Source of the DNA: Stutzerimonas stutzeri
GTDB taxonomy: Bacteria; Pseudomonadota; Gammaproteobacteria; Pseudomonadales; Pseudomonadaceae
Assembly (NCBI RefSeq): GCF_018138085.1
Contig: NZ_CP073105.1
Span: forward strand, 4,915,912 to 4,979,911
Reading direction: 5' to 3'
Length of the DNA: 64,000 nt
Shown here: piece by piece, positions 54,262 to 64,000 of the stretch
Numbering within the stretch: position 1 is the stretch's first letter
Layout: each line of letters starts with the position of its first letter
Notes under the pieces: generated by a model
The model's database searches: none
What the model was told of the DNA's origin: nothing
What the model saw: the letters and a program-made list of their open reading frames with translations, nothing else
Program-made: the position numbers and the translations under genes

Positions 54262-54666
54262 TCAATTTGAAATTCTTTTCTTAATCAGCAGAGGAGCGAA
54301 CCAGCCGACTCCCTGAGTCAGTATGAACACACCAAACAAGGAAAGTGGGTTCAGTGGTTTCACCCCTGTGAATACCAGCGCAAACAGCGCCGATGTAAAG
54401 ATCAGTTTCCCTGCTTCGCCGGCATAAAATGACCGGACAATAGCCTGAGCAGCACGGGCGCCACTAAAGCGAAAGGCCTTGTGGGCAAAATAAATGTTCG
54501 GTAACCAAGCGATCAGGCCGCCAAGCAAACCAGAATAGCCGGCGACAGGATCCACGCACTGCCAAAGCAACATCGCCGCGCTGATCAACAACGCCAACTG
54601 CGCCAACAGAACTGGAAAGACCGCGATCCGATGGATGGCTAAAAGCTTCTGCACGGAACCGACCAA
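54262..54666 (-). CDS. atpI: ATP synthase assembly protein AtpI
   Basis: About 134 residues, four membrane helices; assists c-ring assembly. Conserved parts: LAIHRIAVFPVLLAQLALLI, LLGGLIAWLPNIYFAHKAFR, FYAGEAGKLIFTSALFALVF. Longer upstream ATG starts are in frame, but they lie at or before a strong promoter whose -10 box is at 54733-54738, so they would not be translated. The TTG at 54666 has AAGGGA six to eight bases before it and fits the family length; GTG at 54654 is an alternative. Confidence 0.88.
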   Translation of the reverse strand: MVGSVQKLLAIHRIAVFPVLLAQLALLISAAMLLWQCVDPVAGYSGLLGGLIAWLPNIYFAHKAFRFSGARAAQAIVRSFYAGEAGKLIFTSALFALVFTGVKPLNPLSLFGVFILTQGVGWFAPLLIKKRISN

Positions 54667-54732
54667 TATTTTCCCTTGGCTTTCGCCGGCATGCCATTTA
54701 GCGCCATGCCATGTCTTCAAAAATGCGCGCAG

Positions 54733-54761
54733 ATTATATGGGGCGGCCGAATCAGGTACAA
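54733..54761 (-). promoter_or_regulatory. Sigma70 promoter of the atp operon
   Basis: The minus strand reads TTGTAC, 17 bp, TATAAT: an ideal -10 and a good -35 at optimum spacing. Transcription would start near 54726, about 60 bases before the proposed atpI start codon. Confidence 0.75.
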
Positions 54762-54815
54762 CCGTTCGGTAGTGAATTCCAAGCATTACTACAACCCCAT
54801 CCGTGTGAAATTGTT

Positions 54816-55688
54816 TCAACGTATATGGGCTAGCACACCCTGCAGTTCATCCAGCGAGTTGTAGCGTATCACCAGCTGTCCCTTACCCTTCTCGCCATGC
54901 TTGATCTGCACTGGCGAGCCCAGCCGCTCGGCCAGTCGCTGTTCCAGACGCACGATGTCCGGATCACTCTTGGGCGCGCTTTTGTCGTCTTCTTTCTGGC
55001 TCAGCCACTGGCGAACCAGGGCTTCGGTCTGGCGTACGGTCAGACCGCGTGCGACAACGTGCCGCGCACCTTCAACCTGCCGTTCGCCCGGCAATCCCAG
55101 CAACGCACGGGCATGTCCCATTTCCAGATCGCCATGAGACAGTAGCGTCTTTATCTCGTCCGGCAAGGCGATCAAGCGCAAAAGGTTGCTGATGGTCACA
55201 CGCGATTTGCCCACCGCGTCGGCGACCTGTTGTTGGGTCAGCTGGAACTCCTGCTGCAACCGTTGCAGCGCCACGGCTTCCTCGATGGGGTTGAGGTCCT
55301 CGCGCTGGATGTTCTCGATCAGCGCCATGGCGATGGCCGCTTCGTCGGAAACCTCGCGGACGATTGCAGGGATCTTGTCCAGCCCAGCCTGCTGGCTGGC
55401 GCGCCAGCGTCGCTCGCCGGCAATGATCTCGTAACGACCCGAGCCGATCGAACGCACGACGATCGGCTGCATGACGCCCTGGCTGCGAATCGAATGGGCA
55501 AGTTCATCGAGCGTGGCGGGGTCAATGTCGCGACGCGGCTGATACTTGCCACGCTGAATGATGTCGACCGGCAACTGCTGTAGCTCACTGCGATCGACCT
55601 GAGCGGCCTCTTCCTGCACCGCCGCTACGTTGGCGCCGCCGAGCAGCGCATCCAACCCGCGTCCCAAGCCTCGTTTTTTGGTCGCCAT
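54816..55688 (-). CDS. parB: Chromosome-partitioning protein ParB
   Basis: A 290-residue CTP-dependent DNA clamp that binds parS sites. The N-terminal CTPase domain shows GRYEIIAGERRWRASQQAGL, the central helix-turn-helix shows LTQQQVADAVGKSRVTISNL, and the C-terminal dimer domain follows. A basic N-terminus (ATKKRGLGRGLDALLGG) contacts ParA. Coupled to parA with ten bases between. No parS sequence was found in the window. Confidence 0.98.
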   Translation of the reverse strand: MATKKRGLGRGLDALLGGANVAAVQEEAAQVDRSELQQLPVDIIQRGKYQPRRDIDPATLDELAHSIRSQGVMQPIVVRSIGSGRYEIIAGERRWRASQQAGLDKIPAIVREVSDEAAIAMALIENIQREDLNPIEEAVALQRLQQEFQLTQQQVADAVGKSRVTISNLLRLIALPDEIKTLLSHGDLEMGHARALLGLPGERQVEGARHVVARGLTVRQTEALVRQWLSQKEDDKSAPKSDPDIVRLEQRLAERLGSPVQIKHGEKGKGQLVIRYNSLDELQGVLAHIR

Positions 55689-55698
55689 GAAAATTTCC

Positions 55699-56487
55699 TT
55701 ATGCGGTTACGCTGCGGGCAGCTCGGCGCTGGCGGCGCGACAACTCGCCCGCCAGCGCCAGATAGGCCAAGGCGCCCTTCGATTGCTTGTCGTAGACCAA
55801 CGCCGGCATACCGTGGCTGGGCGCTTCGGCCAGGCGCACGTTGCGCGGGATGACCGTGTCGTAAAGCTTCTCGCCAAAATGCGTCTTGAGCTGCTCGGTG
55901 ACGTCGTTGGTCAGACTGCTGCGCGGGTCGTACATGGTGCGCAGCAGTCCCTCGATTTTCAGTGACGGATTCAACGCCTGGCCAATGCGCTGGATGGAGT
56001 TGACCAGGTCGGTCAGGCCTTCTAGGGCGTAGTACTCGCACTGCATTGGAATAATTACGCCGTCTGCCGCCGTCAGTGCGTTGATGGTCAGCATCGACAG
56101 CGAGGGAGGGCAGTCGATCAGGATGTAGTCGTAGTTTTCACGCACCGGCGCGAGGGCCTCGCGCAGACGGTTTTCCTTGGCCGGCAATTTCAGCAAGGCC
56201 ACCTCGGCCGCCGTGAGATCCCGGTTGGCCGGCAGCAACTGATAGCCGCCATGTTCGGAGAACTGCATCGCATCGACCAGGCTGCATTCGCCGATCAGCA
56301 CGTCATAGATCGAATACTCCAGGCTCAACTTATCCACACCACTGCCGGTGGTGGCGTTGCCCTGTGGATCAAGATCGATGAGCAGCACACGGCGGCGTGT
56401 CGCTACCAGCGAGGCGGCCAGGTTGATGCAGGTGGTGGTCTTGGCGACACCGCCCTTCTGGTTGGCGATGGCAAATACTTTAGCCAT
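55699..56487 (-). CDS. parA: Chromosome-partitioning ATPase ParA
   Basis: A 262-residue ParA/Soj-type ATPase with deviant Walker A (NQKGGVAKTTTCINLAASL), Walker A' (LLIDLDPQGNATTGSG) and Walker B (YILIDCPPSLSMLTINAL). With ParB it moves newly copied origins apart. It directly follows rsmG, the usual order near the Pseudomonas origin. Confidence 0.98.
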   Translation of the reverse strand: MAKVFAIANQKGGVAKTTTCINLAASLVATRRRVLLIDLDPQGNATTGSGVDKLSLEYSIYDVLIGECSLVDAMQFSEHGGYQLLPANRDLTAAEVALLKLPAKENRLREALAPVRENYDYILIDCPPSLSMLTINALTAADGVIIPMQCEYYALEGLTDLVNSIQRIGQALNPSLKIEGLLRTMYDPRSSLTNDVTEQLKTHFGEKLYDTVIPRNVRLAEAPSHGMPALVYDKQSKGALAYLALAGELSRRQRRAARSVTA

Positions 56488-56506
56488 GGTCAGTGTCTGT
56501 CCGGAG

Positions 56507-57154
56507 TCATGAAGTGCGGCGCAGTATCAACAGATGGCGTTGCCCTTGGCAACCGGGAACCTTGAGAACCAGGCAGCGCTCCAGCTGGAAATCCGAGGGC
56601 AGTGCCTGAAGCTCGTCGTCGGGCTGAACACCTTTCATCGCCAACCAGCGCGTATCGAGATCGCCGAGGTGACGCGTCCAGTTGGCGAAATCCTCCAACG
56701 AACTGAACGCTCGCGAGGTGATGCCCGCGAACGGCTCGGCCGGTCTGAACTGTTCGACGCGGCTGTGGACAACTTCGACGTTGGCGAGTTTCAGCTCGAG
56801 TTTGACCTGGATAAGAAAGCGGGTCTTCTTGCTATTGGAGTCGAGCAAGGTGAAGCGTCGCTCGGGAAACAGGATGGCCAGCGGAATACCGGGCATTCCG
56901 CCGCCGCTGCCCACATCGAGCCAACTCGAACCGCCCGGTTGCACGTGCGGCGCGACACTGAGACTGTCGAGCAGGTGCCGCGAGACCATCTCGGCCGGAT
57001 CGCGCACGGCTGTCAGGTTGTAAGCCTTGTTCCACTTGTTCAGCAGCGCCAGATAGGCAAGCAGTTGCTCCTGCTGGGTATGGCTCAGCTCGACGCTCAG
57101 CGCCGCCGCGCCCTGGCGGAGTTCTTCAGCGTAGCGCTCGTATTCGGCTGCCAT
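56507..57154 (-). CDS. rsmG: 16S rRNA m7G527 methyltransferase RsmG
   Basis: A 215-residue S-adenosylmethionine-dependent methyltransferase modifying G527 of 16S rRNA. The cofactor site [20 protein letters not shown] and [20 protein letters not shown] are characteristic. The start codon overlaps the mnmG stop. Confidence 0.97.
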   Translation of the reverse strand: MAAEYERYAEELRQGAAALSVELSHTQQEQLLAYLALLNKWNKAYNLTAVRDPAEMVSRHLLDSLSVAPHVQPGGSSWLDVGSGGGMPGIPLAILFPERRFTLLDSNSKKTRFLIQVKLELKLANVEVVHSRVEQFRPAEPFAGITSRAFSSLEDFANWTRHLGDLDTRWLAMKGVQPDDELQALPSDFQLERCLVLKVPGCQGQRHLLILRRTS

Positions 57155-59049
57155 CAGGCACTCTGCTCCAGTTTCTGGCCAGCGCCGCGTTTTTTCAGAT
57201 GAATCATCAGTAGCGACACCGCCGCTGGCGTAACACCGGGAATCCGTGACGCCTGACCCAAGGTTTCAGGGCGTGCCAGGGAAAGCTTGTGCTGGATTTC
57301 CTTGGACAAGCCGGAAATGCTCGAGTACTCCAGATCCGCCGGCAATGTGATGTTCTCGCTGGCGCGCAGCCGGGCAATTTCATCCTGCTGGCGATCGATG
57401 TAACCGGCATATTTGGTCTTGATCTCGACCTGTTCGGCAACTTGCGCATCCTCGACGCCCATGCCGGTGAGTTCGATCAGGCTGCGGTAGTCGATTTCCG
57501 GCCGTGCAAGCAGATTCAACAGGCTGTACTCGTGAGTCAGCGGTGTTCCGAAACGCGCGGCAATGGCGTCGCCTTGCGGTGTCCCCGGACGTACCCAGGT
57601 GCTCTTCAGTCGCTGTTCTTCCCGCACGATGCTTTCACGCTTGCGCTCGAAGGCGGCCCAACGGACATCATCGACCAGCCCCAATTCACGGCCCTTCTCG
57701 GTCAGCCGCAGATCGGCGTTGTCTTCGCGAAGAATCAGCCGGTACTCGGCCCGCGACGTGAACATGCGATAGGGCTCCTGGGTACCCAAAGTGATCAGGT
57801 CGTCGACCAGCACCCCAAGGTAGGCCTCGTCCCGCCGCGGGCACCAGCTGTCCTTGCCCTGAGCCCGCAAGGCTGCGTTGGTCCCGGCGAGCAGTCCCTG
57901 CGCGCCAGCTTCCTCATACCCGGTGGTGCCGTTGATCTGGCCGGCGAAGAACAGGCCGCCGATGACCTTGGTTTCCAGGCTGTACTTCAGGTCCCGCGGG
58001 TCGAAGTAGTCGTACTCGATGGCATAGCCGGGACGCACGATGTGCGCGTGCTCCATGCCGCGAATGCTCTGGACGATCTGCAGCTGCACATCGAAGGGCA
58101 AGGAGGTCGAGATACCGTTGGGGTACAGCTCGTGCGTCGTCAGACCCTCGGGTTCGATGAAGACCTGATGACTCTCCTTGTCGGCGAAACGATGGATCTT
58201 GTCTTCGATCGAGGGGCAATAGCGCGGCCCGACGCCTTCGATCACCCCGGAGTACATCGGCGAGCGATCGAGGTTGGCCGCAATGATTTCGTGGGTCCGC
58301 GCATTGGTATGGGTGATCCAGCAACTGACCTGACGCGGGTGGTGCGCGGCTTCGCCAAGAAAGGACATCGGCGGGATGGGGGTGTCTCCGGGCTGCTCGG
58401 TCATTACCGAGAAATCCACGCTACGCCCGTCGATGCGCGGCGGCGTTCCGGTTTTCAGCCGACCGACTCGCAGGGGCAACTCGCGCAGACGCTTGGCCAG
58501 TGCGACCGAAGGCGGATCGCCGGCGCGTCCCCCCGAGTAATTCTGCAAGCCTATGTGGATAAGCCCGCCGAGAAAGGTGCCGGTGGTCAATACGACCGAA
58601 TCGGCAAGAAAACGCAGTCCCATTTGCGTGACCACGCCTTTGACCTGGTCTGACTCGACGATCAGGTCATCCGCTGCCTGCTGAAATATCCACAGGTTTG
58701 CCTGGTTCTCCAACGTCTCGCGTACAGCGGCTTTGTACAGCACACGGTCAGCCTGCGCGCGGGTAGCGCGCACGGCGGGGCCCTTCCGGCTGTTGAGCAC
58801 GCGGAACTGGATCCCGCTCTTGTCGGTAGCGGTCGCCATGGCACCACCGAGAGCGTCGATTTCCTTGACCAGATGACTCTTGCCGATACCACCAATGGCG
58901 GGATTACAGCTCATCTGGCCGAGTGTCTCGACATTGTGGGTGAGCAGCAGGGTTTTCACGCCGATTCGAGCGGCCGCCAAGGCTGCTTCGGTACCGGCAT
59001 GGCCACCGCCGATGACGATGACGTCAAAACGGGAAGGGAAATCCACCAC
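57154..59049 (-). CDS. mnmG: tRNA uridine-5-carboxymethylaminomethyl synthesis enzyme MnmG
   Basis: A 631-residue FAD-dependent enzyme acting with MnmE on U34 of certain tRNAs. FAD motif [20 protein letters not shown], Cys-containing [20 protein letters not shown], and the C-terminal helical domain for MnmE and tRNA are intact. Full length for the family. Confidence 0.98.
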   Translation of the reverse strand: MVDFPSRFDVIVIGGGHAGTEAALAAARIGVKTLLLTHNVETLGQMSCNPAIGGIGKSHLVKEIDALGGAMATATDKSGIQFRVLNSRKGPAVRATRAQADRVLYKAAVRETLENQANLWIFQQAADDLIVESDQVKGVVTQMGLRFLADSVVLTTGTFLGGLIHIGLQNYSGGRAGDPPSVALAKRLRELPLRVGRLKTGTPPRIDGRSVDFSVMTEQPGDTPIPPMSFLGEAAHHPRQVSCWITHTNARTHEIIAANLDRSPMYSGVIEGVGPRYCPSIEDKIHRFADKESHQVFIEPEGLTTHELYPNGISTSLPFDVQLQIVQSIRGMEHAHIVRPGYAIEYDYFDPRDLKYSLETKVIGGLFFAGQINGTTGYEEAGAQGLLAGTNAALRAQGKDSWCPRRDEAYLGVLVDDLITLGTQEPYRMFTSRAEYRLILREDNADLRLTEKGRELGLVDDVRWAAFERKRESIVREEQRLKSTWVRPGTPQGDAIAARFGTPLTHEYSLLNLLARPEIDYRSLIELTGMGVEDAQVAEQVEIKTKYAGYIDRQQDEIARLRASENITLPADLEYSSISGLSKEIQHKLSLARPETLGQASRIPGVTPAAVSLLMIHLKKRGAGQKLEQSA

Positions 59050-59599
59050 GTACCTCGTGCCTGTTCAGATGAGTTCTGGGAAACGCGCAAGTATAGGGGT
59101 TGCAGGTGCCTGAAAGAAGGGCTCTGGATAAAAAATGACCAACCGTATGGTCAGGTTCGAATTGATCGGTAGATATAGAAAAATAAAGAAAATGTCTTTA
59201 AAGCTTATTTTTATGTTTAGAGATGGTGACCGGATTTCTGTGGATAGATCGCTGAAGGCCCCGTATCCATTCGATTACAAGCGATAGAAAGCCTGTGCTG
59301 AAGCTGAGCTTTGAGGGTGTGCTAACCGTTAATACCCTGTGTATGGAAATGCCAGTTATCCACAGAGCGAATCGATGCCAGGTTATCCATAGGTTTATAG
59401 ACCGACCTTACGCTGAGTTTTCCACAAGGCTCAGGCAGGCGCTGCCAGAGGAATCTGAGCCTCAAGCGGAGGATGAGAAGGAGTGGCTGTAGCCCCACGG
59501 AAGCGAGCCGTGCGCGACGCAAAAGGCAAGCGCTAGCTCAGCTCTCGAGCGACTACCAGAGGGGGATGCCGCCTGCCGGCGGCACGTGATGTAGCGAGG
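59050..59599. other. Intergenic DnaA-box region between mnmG and mnmE (oriC2-like)
   Basis: No gene is supported in 550 bp. It holds an AT-rich tract (59165-59220) and DnaA-box-like sites: TGTGGATAG at 59239, TTATCCACA at 59356 (perfect), TTATCCATA at 59383 and TTTTCCACA at 59417. P. aeruginosa has been described with a second origin-like region several kb from the dnaA-proximal one near gidA (mnmG); this is the matching position. Confidence 0.6.
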
Positions 59600-60958
59600 C
59601 TACTTGCCGATGCAGAAGCTGGAGAAGATCCGACCGAGAAGATCGTCAGAACTGAAGGCGCCGGTAATCTCGCCCAGTGTTTGTTGGGCCTGGCGTAGAT
59701 CTTCGGCAAGCAGCTCGCCCGCACCGGCGAGGGTTAGCTGTGCATGGCCATGATCGAGGTGCTCGGAGGTCTTGTGCAATGCGTCCAGGTGCCGGCGACG
59801 CGCGCTGAAGCCGCTTTCGGAGGTCTGGTCGTAGCCCATGCAGCGCTTGAGGTGATCACGTAGCAGCTCGAGCCCTTCACCGGAGCGGGCCGAGAGGCTG
59901 AGGGTGGTAAAGCCATCTGCGGCGACGCTCAGCTCAGCAGTTTCGCCAGTCAGATCTGCCTTGTTACGGATAAGGGTGGTCTTGGCATGATCCGGCTTGA
60001 ACCAGAGAAACTCCGGCCTTTCGCCGTCGTCGTCCGCTGTGCTGGCGTCAACGACCAGCAACACCCGATCGGCGTCCTCGATGGCCTTGATCGCGCGCTC
60101 CACCCCGATGCGCTCTACCTGGTCGCTGGTGTCACGCAAGCCGGCGGTATCGATGATGTGCAAAGGCATCCCATCGATATGGATATGCTCGCGCAATACG
60201 TCGCGCGTGGTTCCAGCGATATCGGTGACGATGGCCGCTTCGCGTCCAGCCAAGGCGTTGAGCAGACTGGACTTGCCCGCGTTGGGGCGCCCGGCGATCA
60301 CCACGTTCATGCCTTCACGCAGCAGCGCGCCCTGCCCGGCTTCATGGATGACCATTTGCAACTCACGTCGGACCGCCTGCAGCAAGGCGAGCACCCGGCC
60401 ATCGGCGAGAAAGTCGATTTCTTCCTCGGGGAAATCGATAGCCGCCTCGACATAAATGCGCAGCTGGATGAGCTGTTCGGTCAGTGCATGCACCCGACGG
60501 GAAAAATCACCTTGTAGCGAGCGCACGGCGTTGCGTGCCGCCTGAGCCGAGCTCGCTTCGATCAGGTCGGCGATAGCCTCTGCCTGGGCCAGGTCCAGCT
60601 TGTCGTTGAGGAAGGCCCGCTCGCTGAATTCACCCGGGCGTGCCAAGCGAACGCCGAGTTCAACGCATCGCTGCAGCAGCATGTCCATGACCACGGGGCC
60701 GCCGTGCCCCTGCAGCTCCAGTACGTCTTCACCGGTAAACGAATGAGGGCCTGGAAAGAACAGCATCACCCCTTCATCGATCACCTCGCCGTCATCGGAG
60801 TGGAATGGCCCGTAATGCGCGTACCGCGGCATCGGTTCCCGTCCGCTGAGGGTGATTGCGACGGCCTTTGCTCGGGGCCCCGAAACACGCACCACGCCGA
60901 TTCCACCTCGTCCGGGCGCGGTAGCGACTGCGGCAATGGTTTCGCGATCTTGGCTCAT
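59600..60958 (-). CDS. mnmE: tRNA modification GTPase MnmE
   Basis: A 452-residue partner of MnmG. N-terminal formyl-THF-binding domain ([20 protein letters not shown]), GTPase motifs [29 protein letters not shown] and NKAD, and the C-terminal CIGK with the conserved Cys. The start at 60958 (MSQDRETI) agrees with homologues and has an upstream GGGAGAG ribosome site; the longer frame begins inside the yidC terminator. Confidence 0.97.
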   Translation of the reverse strand: MSQDRETIAAVATAPGRGGIGVVRVSGPRAKAVAITLSGREPMPRYAHYGPFHSDDGEVIDEGVMLFFPGPHSFTGEDVLELQGHGGPVVMDMLLQRCVELGVRLARPGEFSERAFLNDKLDLAQAEAIADLIEASSAQAARNAVRSLQGDFSRRVHALTEQLIQLRIYVEAAIDFPEEEIDFLADGRVLALLQAVRRELQMVIHEAGQGALLREGMNVVIAGRPNAGKSSLLNALAGREAAIVTDIAGTTRDVLREHIHIDGMPLHIIDTAGLRDTSDQVERIGVERAIKAIEDADRVLLVVDASTADDDGERPEFLWFKPDHAKTTLIRNKADLTGETAELSVAADGFTTLSLSARSGEGLELLRDHLKRCMGYDQTSESGFSARRRHLDALHKTSEHLDHGHAQLTLAGAGELLAEDLRQAQQTLGEITGAFSSDDLLGRIFSSFCIGK

Positions 60959-60980
60959 GCGGCTCTCTCCCAGGCGGATC

Positions 60981-61012
60981 GAAAAAGCAAAACGCCCCAA
61001 TCAAGGGGCGTT
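60981..61012 (-). terminator. Rho-independent terminator after yidC
   Basis: Minus strand AACGCCCC-TTGATT-GGGGCGTT followed by TTGCTTTTTC, an 8-bp perfect stem with a T-rich tail 19 bp after the yidC stop and just before the mnmE start. Confidence 0.85.
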
Positions 61013-61030
61013 CTGTATAGCTCGGCGGAA

Positions 61031-62710
61031 TCAGCTCGCGGTCGCGGTGGTTCCGGCGATCTTGCGCGTAATGTACCACTGCTGTGCGATCGACAAGCAG
61101 TTGTTGACGACCCAGTACAGCACCAGACCAGCTGGGAACCAGAGGAAGAAGAAGGTGAATATGATGGGCAGCAGTTTCATCACTTTCGCCTGCATCGGGT
61201 CCGGCGGCGTCGGGTTCAACTGCTGCTGGATGAACATGGTCAAGCCCATGATGATCGGCAGGATGAAGAACGGGTCCTTGATCGACAGGTCGGTGATCCA
61301 GAACATCCAGGGTGCCTGGCGCATCTCGACGCTTTCCAGCAACACCCAGTAGAGCGACAGGAACACCGGCATTTGCACCAGGATCGGCAGGCAGCCGCCG
61401 AGCGGGTTGATCTTTTCCTTCTTGTACAGCTCCATCATGGCCTGGGACATCTTCTGGCGGTCGTCGCCGAACTGTTCCTTGAGCGCCTGCATCTTCGGCG
61501 ACACGGCACGCATGCGGGCCATGGACTTGTAGCTGGCTGCCGACAGCGGGAAGAAGGCCAGTTTGATGATCACAGTCAGCGCGATGATCGACCAGCCCCA
61601 GTTACCAAGCAGCGCATGGATGTGCTGCAGCAGCCAGAAGATCGGTTGCGCGATGAACCAGAGAATGCCGTAGTCGACGGTCAGGCGCAGTCCAGGGGAC
61701 AGCTCTTCCAGCTGATCCTGGCTTTTCGGCCCGGCATACAGGGTGGCGGATGTCTCGCCCTGACTGCCGGGTGCGACCGAGACGGCCGGGCCGGTAAAGC
61801 CGATGATGTAGTTGCCCTGGCTATCCTTGCGCGTCTGGACCTGGTTGGTCTGGTCGGCCGGCGGGATCCACGCGGTCACGAAATAGTGTTGCAACCAGGC
61901 GATCCAGCCGCCTTCGACGGTTTTCTTCAGGTTCTTGTCATCCATGTTGCCCATGGAGACCTTGGTGTAGGGTTCGTCCTTGGTCCACAGGGCGGCGCCC
62001 AGGTAGGTCGCGGTGCCGGTGGCCTTGCTCGATGACGGATCCTTGCTGCTGTCGCGCTTCAGCTGACCGAACATATGGCCGGTCCAGGGCTTGTCGCTCT
62101 GGTTGTCGATCAGATAGGCAACGTTGAAATCGTAGTCGCCGCGGTCGAAACGGAACCGCTTGGTGTAGCTGACGCCGTCTTCGCTGTATTTGAGATCGAC
62201 GACCAGCTGATCCTGGCCTTCGCTGAGCTGATATTGCGATTGCTCGCTGCTGTACAGCGGACGCCCGCTGGCCTTGTCCGGTCCATCGCCAATCAGTCCG
62301 CTCTGTGCTTCGTAGGTGCGTTCGGCGCTGCGCTCGAACAGCTGGAACGGCACATCGGGACGATCCTGGCTACGGGGGTACTTGGGCAGACGCAGATCGA
62401 CGATGTCGCCGCCGCGAGGGTCGATGGCGATATCGAGCACATCGGTACGTACCCGAATCAGCTGTGAACTCGGCTGAGCGTCCGGAAGCGCACTGGCAGC
62501 CTGCCCTTCGCCAACGGCTGGTATGTCCGTATGCGTGCCAGCTGAATTTTCGCCAAGTGCGGGAGTAGCCGGCACCTGCGAAGACGGGGCTTGCTCCTGG
62601 CGCGCCTCGTCGGGGATCACGGTCTGCCCGTAATCCTGGTTCCACTGCAAAACCATCAGGTAGGCAACGACTGCCAGTGCGACAAGCAGTATCGAGCGTT
62701 TGATATCCAT
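61031..62710 (-). CDS. yidC: Membrane protein insertase YidC
   Basis: A 559-residue insertase: N-terminal membrane helix (KRSILLVALAVVAYLMVLQW), large periplasmic beta domain (about 60-340), then five conserved helices with WGWSIIALTVIIKLAFFPLS, the cytoplasmic region MARMRAVSPKMQALKEQFGD, and GGCLPILVQMPVFLSLYWVL. Inserts proteins such as AtpE into the inner membrane. Follows yidD by two bases. Confidence 0.98.
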   Translation of the reverse strand: MDIKRSILLVALAVVAYLMVLQWNQDYGQTVIPDEARQEQAPSSQVPATPALGENSAGTHTDIPAVGEGQAASALPDAQPSSQLIRVRTDVLDIAIDPRGGDIVDLRLPKYPRSQDRPDVPFQLFERSAERTYEAQSGLIGDGPDKASGRPLYSSEQSQYQLSEGQDQLVVDLKYSEDGVSYTKRFRFDRGDYDFNVAYLIDNQSDKPWTGHMFGQLKRDSSKDPSSSKATGTATYLGAALWTKDEPYTKVSMGNMDDKNLKKTVEGGWIAWLQHYFVTAWIPPADQTNQVQTRKDSQGNYIIGFTGPAVSVAPGSQGETSATLYAGPKSQDQLEELSPGLRLTVDYGILWFIAQPIFWLLQHIHALLGNWGWSIIALTVIIKLAFFPLSAASYKSMARMRAVSPKMQALKEQFGDDRQKMSQAMMELYKKEKINPLGGCLPILVQMPVFLSLYWVLLESVEMRQAPWMFWITDLSIKDPFFILPIIMGLTMFIQQQLNPTPPDPMQAKVMKLLPIIFTFFFLWFPAGLVLYWVVNNCLSIAQQWYITRKIAGTTATAS

Positions 62711-62712
62711 GG

Positions 62713-62958
62713 TTACTCGGTCATCGAAGATGAATTGGAGGTGTGGTTGGAAGGCACGGGATCATAGCCGCCCGGATTCCATGGATGGCAACGGCCAAGC
62801 CTGCTCAGGCTCAGCCAGCCACCGCGCAGCAGACCATGACGTTCGATGGCCTCTTGTGCGTAGCAGGAGCAACTGGGGTAGAAACGACAATGGCTCGCCA
62901 TCATGGGGCTGATGGCATAGCGGTAGATCCGGATCGGGATCAAGGCCAGTTTACGCAT
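62713..62958 (-). CDS. yidD: Membrane protein insertion efficiency factor YidD
   Basis: An 81-residue amphipathic protein with the family signature [20 protein letters not shown] and three conserved Cys in [15 protein letters not shown]. Overlaps the rnpA end by eight bases; part of the rpmH-rnpA-yidD-yidC order. Confidence 0.96.
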   Translation of the reverse strand: MRKLALIPIRIYRYAISPMMASHCRFYPSCSCYAQEAIERHGLLRGGWLSLSRLGRCHPWNPGGYDPVPSNHTSNSSSMTE

Positions 62959-63346
62959 GGACGGGCTTGCCCTGTTCCGGTTGGCTGGCGGCCTGGGACG
63001 GGGTACGAGACAACCGCCTCCAGAGCTTGGCGAATTGCCGTGCCAGTTCGGGATTATCCAGATCAGCCAATCCCTTGCGCGAGATAACCACGATGTCCCA
63101 CCCCGTCAATTCCGTCTGGTGGAGACGAAAGGTTTCACGCAGTTGCCGCTTGATGCGATTGCGCTCAACCGCGAGCTTGACGCTCTTCTTGCCGATCACC
63201 AGCCCGATACGGGGATGCGGCAGTCCATTCTCGCGTACCAGGAGCAGGATGTTCCTGCCCGGTATCTTGCCGGAGGGAGAGTCGAAGACTGCTTTGAACT
63301 GGCGCGGGGTCAGCAGTCGCTTTTCCCGACCGAAGTCTCGACTCAC
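62951..63346 (-). CDS. rnpA: Ribonuclease P protein component RnpA
   Basis: A 131-residue basic protein that assists RNase P RNA in tRNA 5' processing. The RNA-binding motif [16 protein letters not shown] and [20 protein letters not shown] are diagnostic. The start codon is taken as GTG at 63346 ([14 protein letters not shown]), 17 bases after rpmH. Confidence 0.97.
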   Translation of the reverse strand: MSRDFGREKRLLTPRQFKAVFDSPSGKIPGRNILLLVRENGLPHPRIGLVIGKKSVKLAVERNRIKRQLRETFRLHQTELTGWDIVVISRKGLADLDNPELARQFAKLWRRLSRTPSQAASQPEQGKPVHA

Positions 63347-63363
63347 TACCTGTTCCGACGTGT

Positions 63364-63498
63364 TCAGACTGCCAGGCGCTTACGACCTTTGGCGCGGCGA
63401 CGCGACAGGACAGCGCGGCCGTTCTTGGTAGCCATGCGAGCACGGAAACCGTGGGTGCGAGCGCGCTTGAGGGTGCTTGGTTGGAAAGTGCGTTTCAT
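63364..63498 (-). CDS. rpmH: 50S ribosomal protein L34
   Basis: A 44-residue basic protein beginning [20 protein letters not shown] and ending [12 protein letters not shown], which is full length. Located between the origin and rnpA, its standard place. Confidence 0.98.
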   Translation of the reverse strand: MKRTFQPSTLKRARTHGFRARMATKNGRAVLSRRRAKGRKRLAV

Positions 63499-63599
63499 GA
63501 TGCGTTACCTGGTGATCCGTTGCGGGCCGGAATGGCCCCCTTTTAAGAGACCGGCGATTGTAGAGAAGCTGCGTCGCTAGGTCAATTTCCAACCAGCAC

Positions 63600-64000
63600 C
63601 CTAGATGGAGAAAATAAATAGAAAGAAAAGAAGTTAAAGCTTTCTTAATGCAGAGCTTATATATGTGCGGCCGGTTATCTGTGGATAGAACCTTGCAAAC
63701 CAAGCACTGCGGGCCTTGCGCCAGAGCCGAAACCTTCTGTGGAAACGGTGCGTTCACGGTGGGCATGGCTTGGGTTTCCTGTGGACGGTTTAAAGGTTTA
63801 TCCACAGCAGCGTTTTTGCTCAAGCGATCCACAGCCTTTTCCTATGCCTTCAAGGCGGGTTATCAACAGCTCTCCGTAATCCGTATCGGCGGCATTGGAT
63901 ATGCCTGTAACCGAGATAAAAGCCTTCGCTTTGTGGATAACTGCCCGTCTGGAGGCTACAATGGCTGCCGTTTAAAGCTCGACAGCGTCTAGGAGATTCC
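63600..64000. other. Chromosomal replication origin oriC (dnaA-proximal)
   Basis: Between rpmH and the edge, where dnaA would begin. DnaA boxes: TGTGGATAG at 63680, TTATCCACA at 63798 (perfect), TTATCAACA at 63860, TGTGGATAA at 63932 (perfect), plus weaker GATCCACA at 63826. An AT-rich tract (63605-63660) could be the unwinding element. The last bases (TAGGAGATTCC) look like the ribosome site of dnaA. Confidence 0.85.

Noticed and set aside
54816..57154. parS sites (TGTTNCACGTGNAACA) near parAB
   Set aside because: No adequate match was seen in or around parA, parB or rsmG; partial TGTTCCAC strings lack the second half.

Overview
The window is a GC-rich gammaproteobacterial chromosome segment, most likely Pseudomonas/Stutzerimonas of the P. 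stutzeri group. The right third has the Pseudomonas origin-region order, read right to left on the minus strand: oriC, rpmH, rnpA, yidD, yidC, mnmE, mnmG, rsmG, parA, parB, atpIBEFHAGDC, glmU, a chemoreceptor gene, glmR and glmS. The phosphite genes are recognisable as the ptxABCDE set described in P. stutzeri WM88; this is recall, not a database search.

The left two thirds (about 1-41110) is accessory DNA attached at the glmS 3' end. A Tn7-like transposon (tnsA, tnsB, tnsC and two tniQ/tnsD-family genes, 32.7-40.9 kb) sits in the classical attTn7 orientation. Its right end has three GTGTCA boxes exactly 20 bp apart and stops about 25 bp beyond the glmS stop codon. I could not find its left end, so the cargo may run past the left edge of the window or may come from several stacked insertions.

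Modules from left to right: (i) 0-4.1 kb, a metal and redox block (CDF efflux pump, isoprenylcysteine-methyltransferase-like enzyme, DsbA/DsbB pair, arsenic-type exporter) ending in remnants of a Tn4651-type Tn3-family transposon; (ii) 4.1-5.0 kb, an unknown ORF and a tyrosine-integrase remnant; (iii) 5.2-9.6 kb, the complete phosphite import and oxidation operon ptxABCDE with a candidate Pho box; (iv) 9.6-10.8 kb, a truncated IS5-family element and a broken ETHE1-like hydrolase; (v) 10.8-15.7 kb, an electron-transfer module (cytochrome b561-ferredoxin reductase fusion, two c-type cytochromes) next to an ECF sigma/anti-sigma/periplasmic sensor set with a shared promoter motif; (vi) 15.7-18.3 kb, an LtaS-type sulfatase cut by an IS21-family remnant; (vii) 18.1-21.5 kb, two lipoprotein genes between inverted copies of an integrase 5' fragment, then a nitroreductase fragment; (viii) 21.8-32.0 kb, a nine-gene operon with its own sigma54 activator.

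Module (viii) is the best candidate for an undescribed system. It joins an OsmC-like protein, a DszC/SfnC-like flavoprotein, a rubredoxin-rubredoxin reductase fusion, a nitrate/sulfonate/cyanate-type ABC importer, cyanase, a TauE/SafE exporter and a [25 protein letters not shown] hydrolase. A near-consensus -24/-12 promoter and a 12-bp perfect palindrome lie upstream. The gene content suggests uptake and oxidative breakdown of a compound that yields both cyanate (to ammonia and CO2) and reduced sulfur (to sulfite for export), for example thiocyanate or a related molecule. The substrate is an inference.
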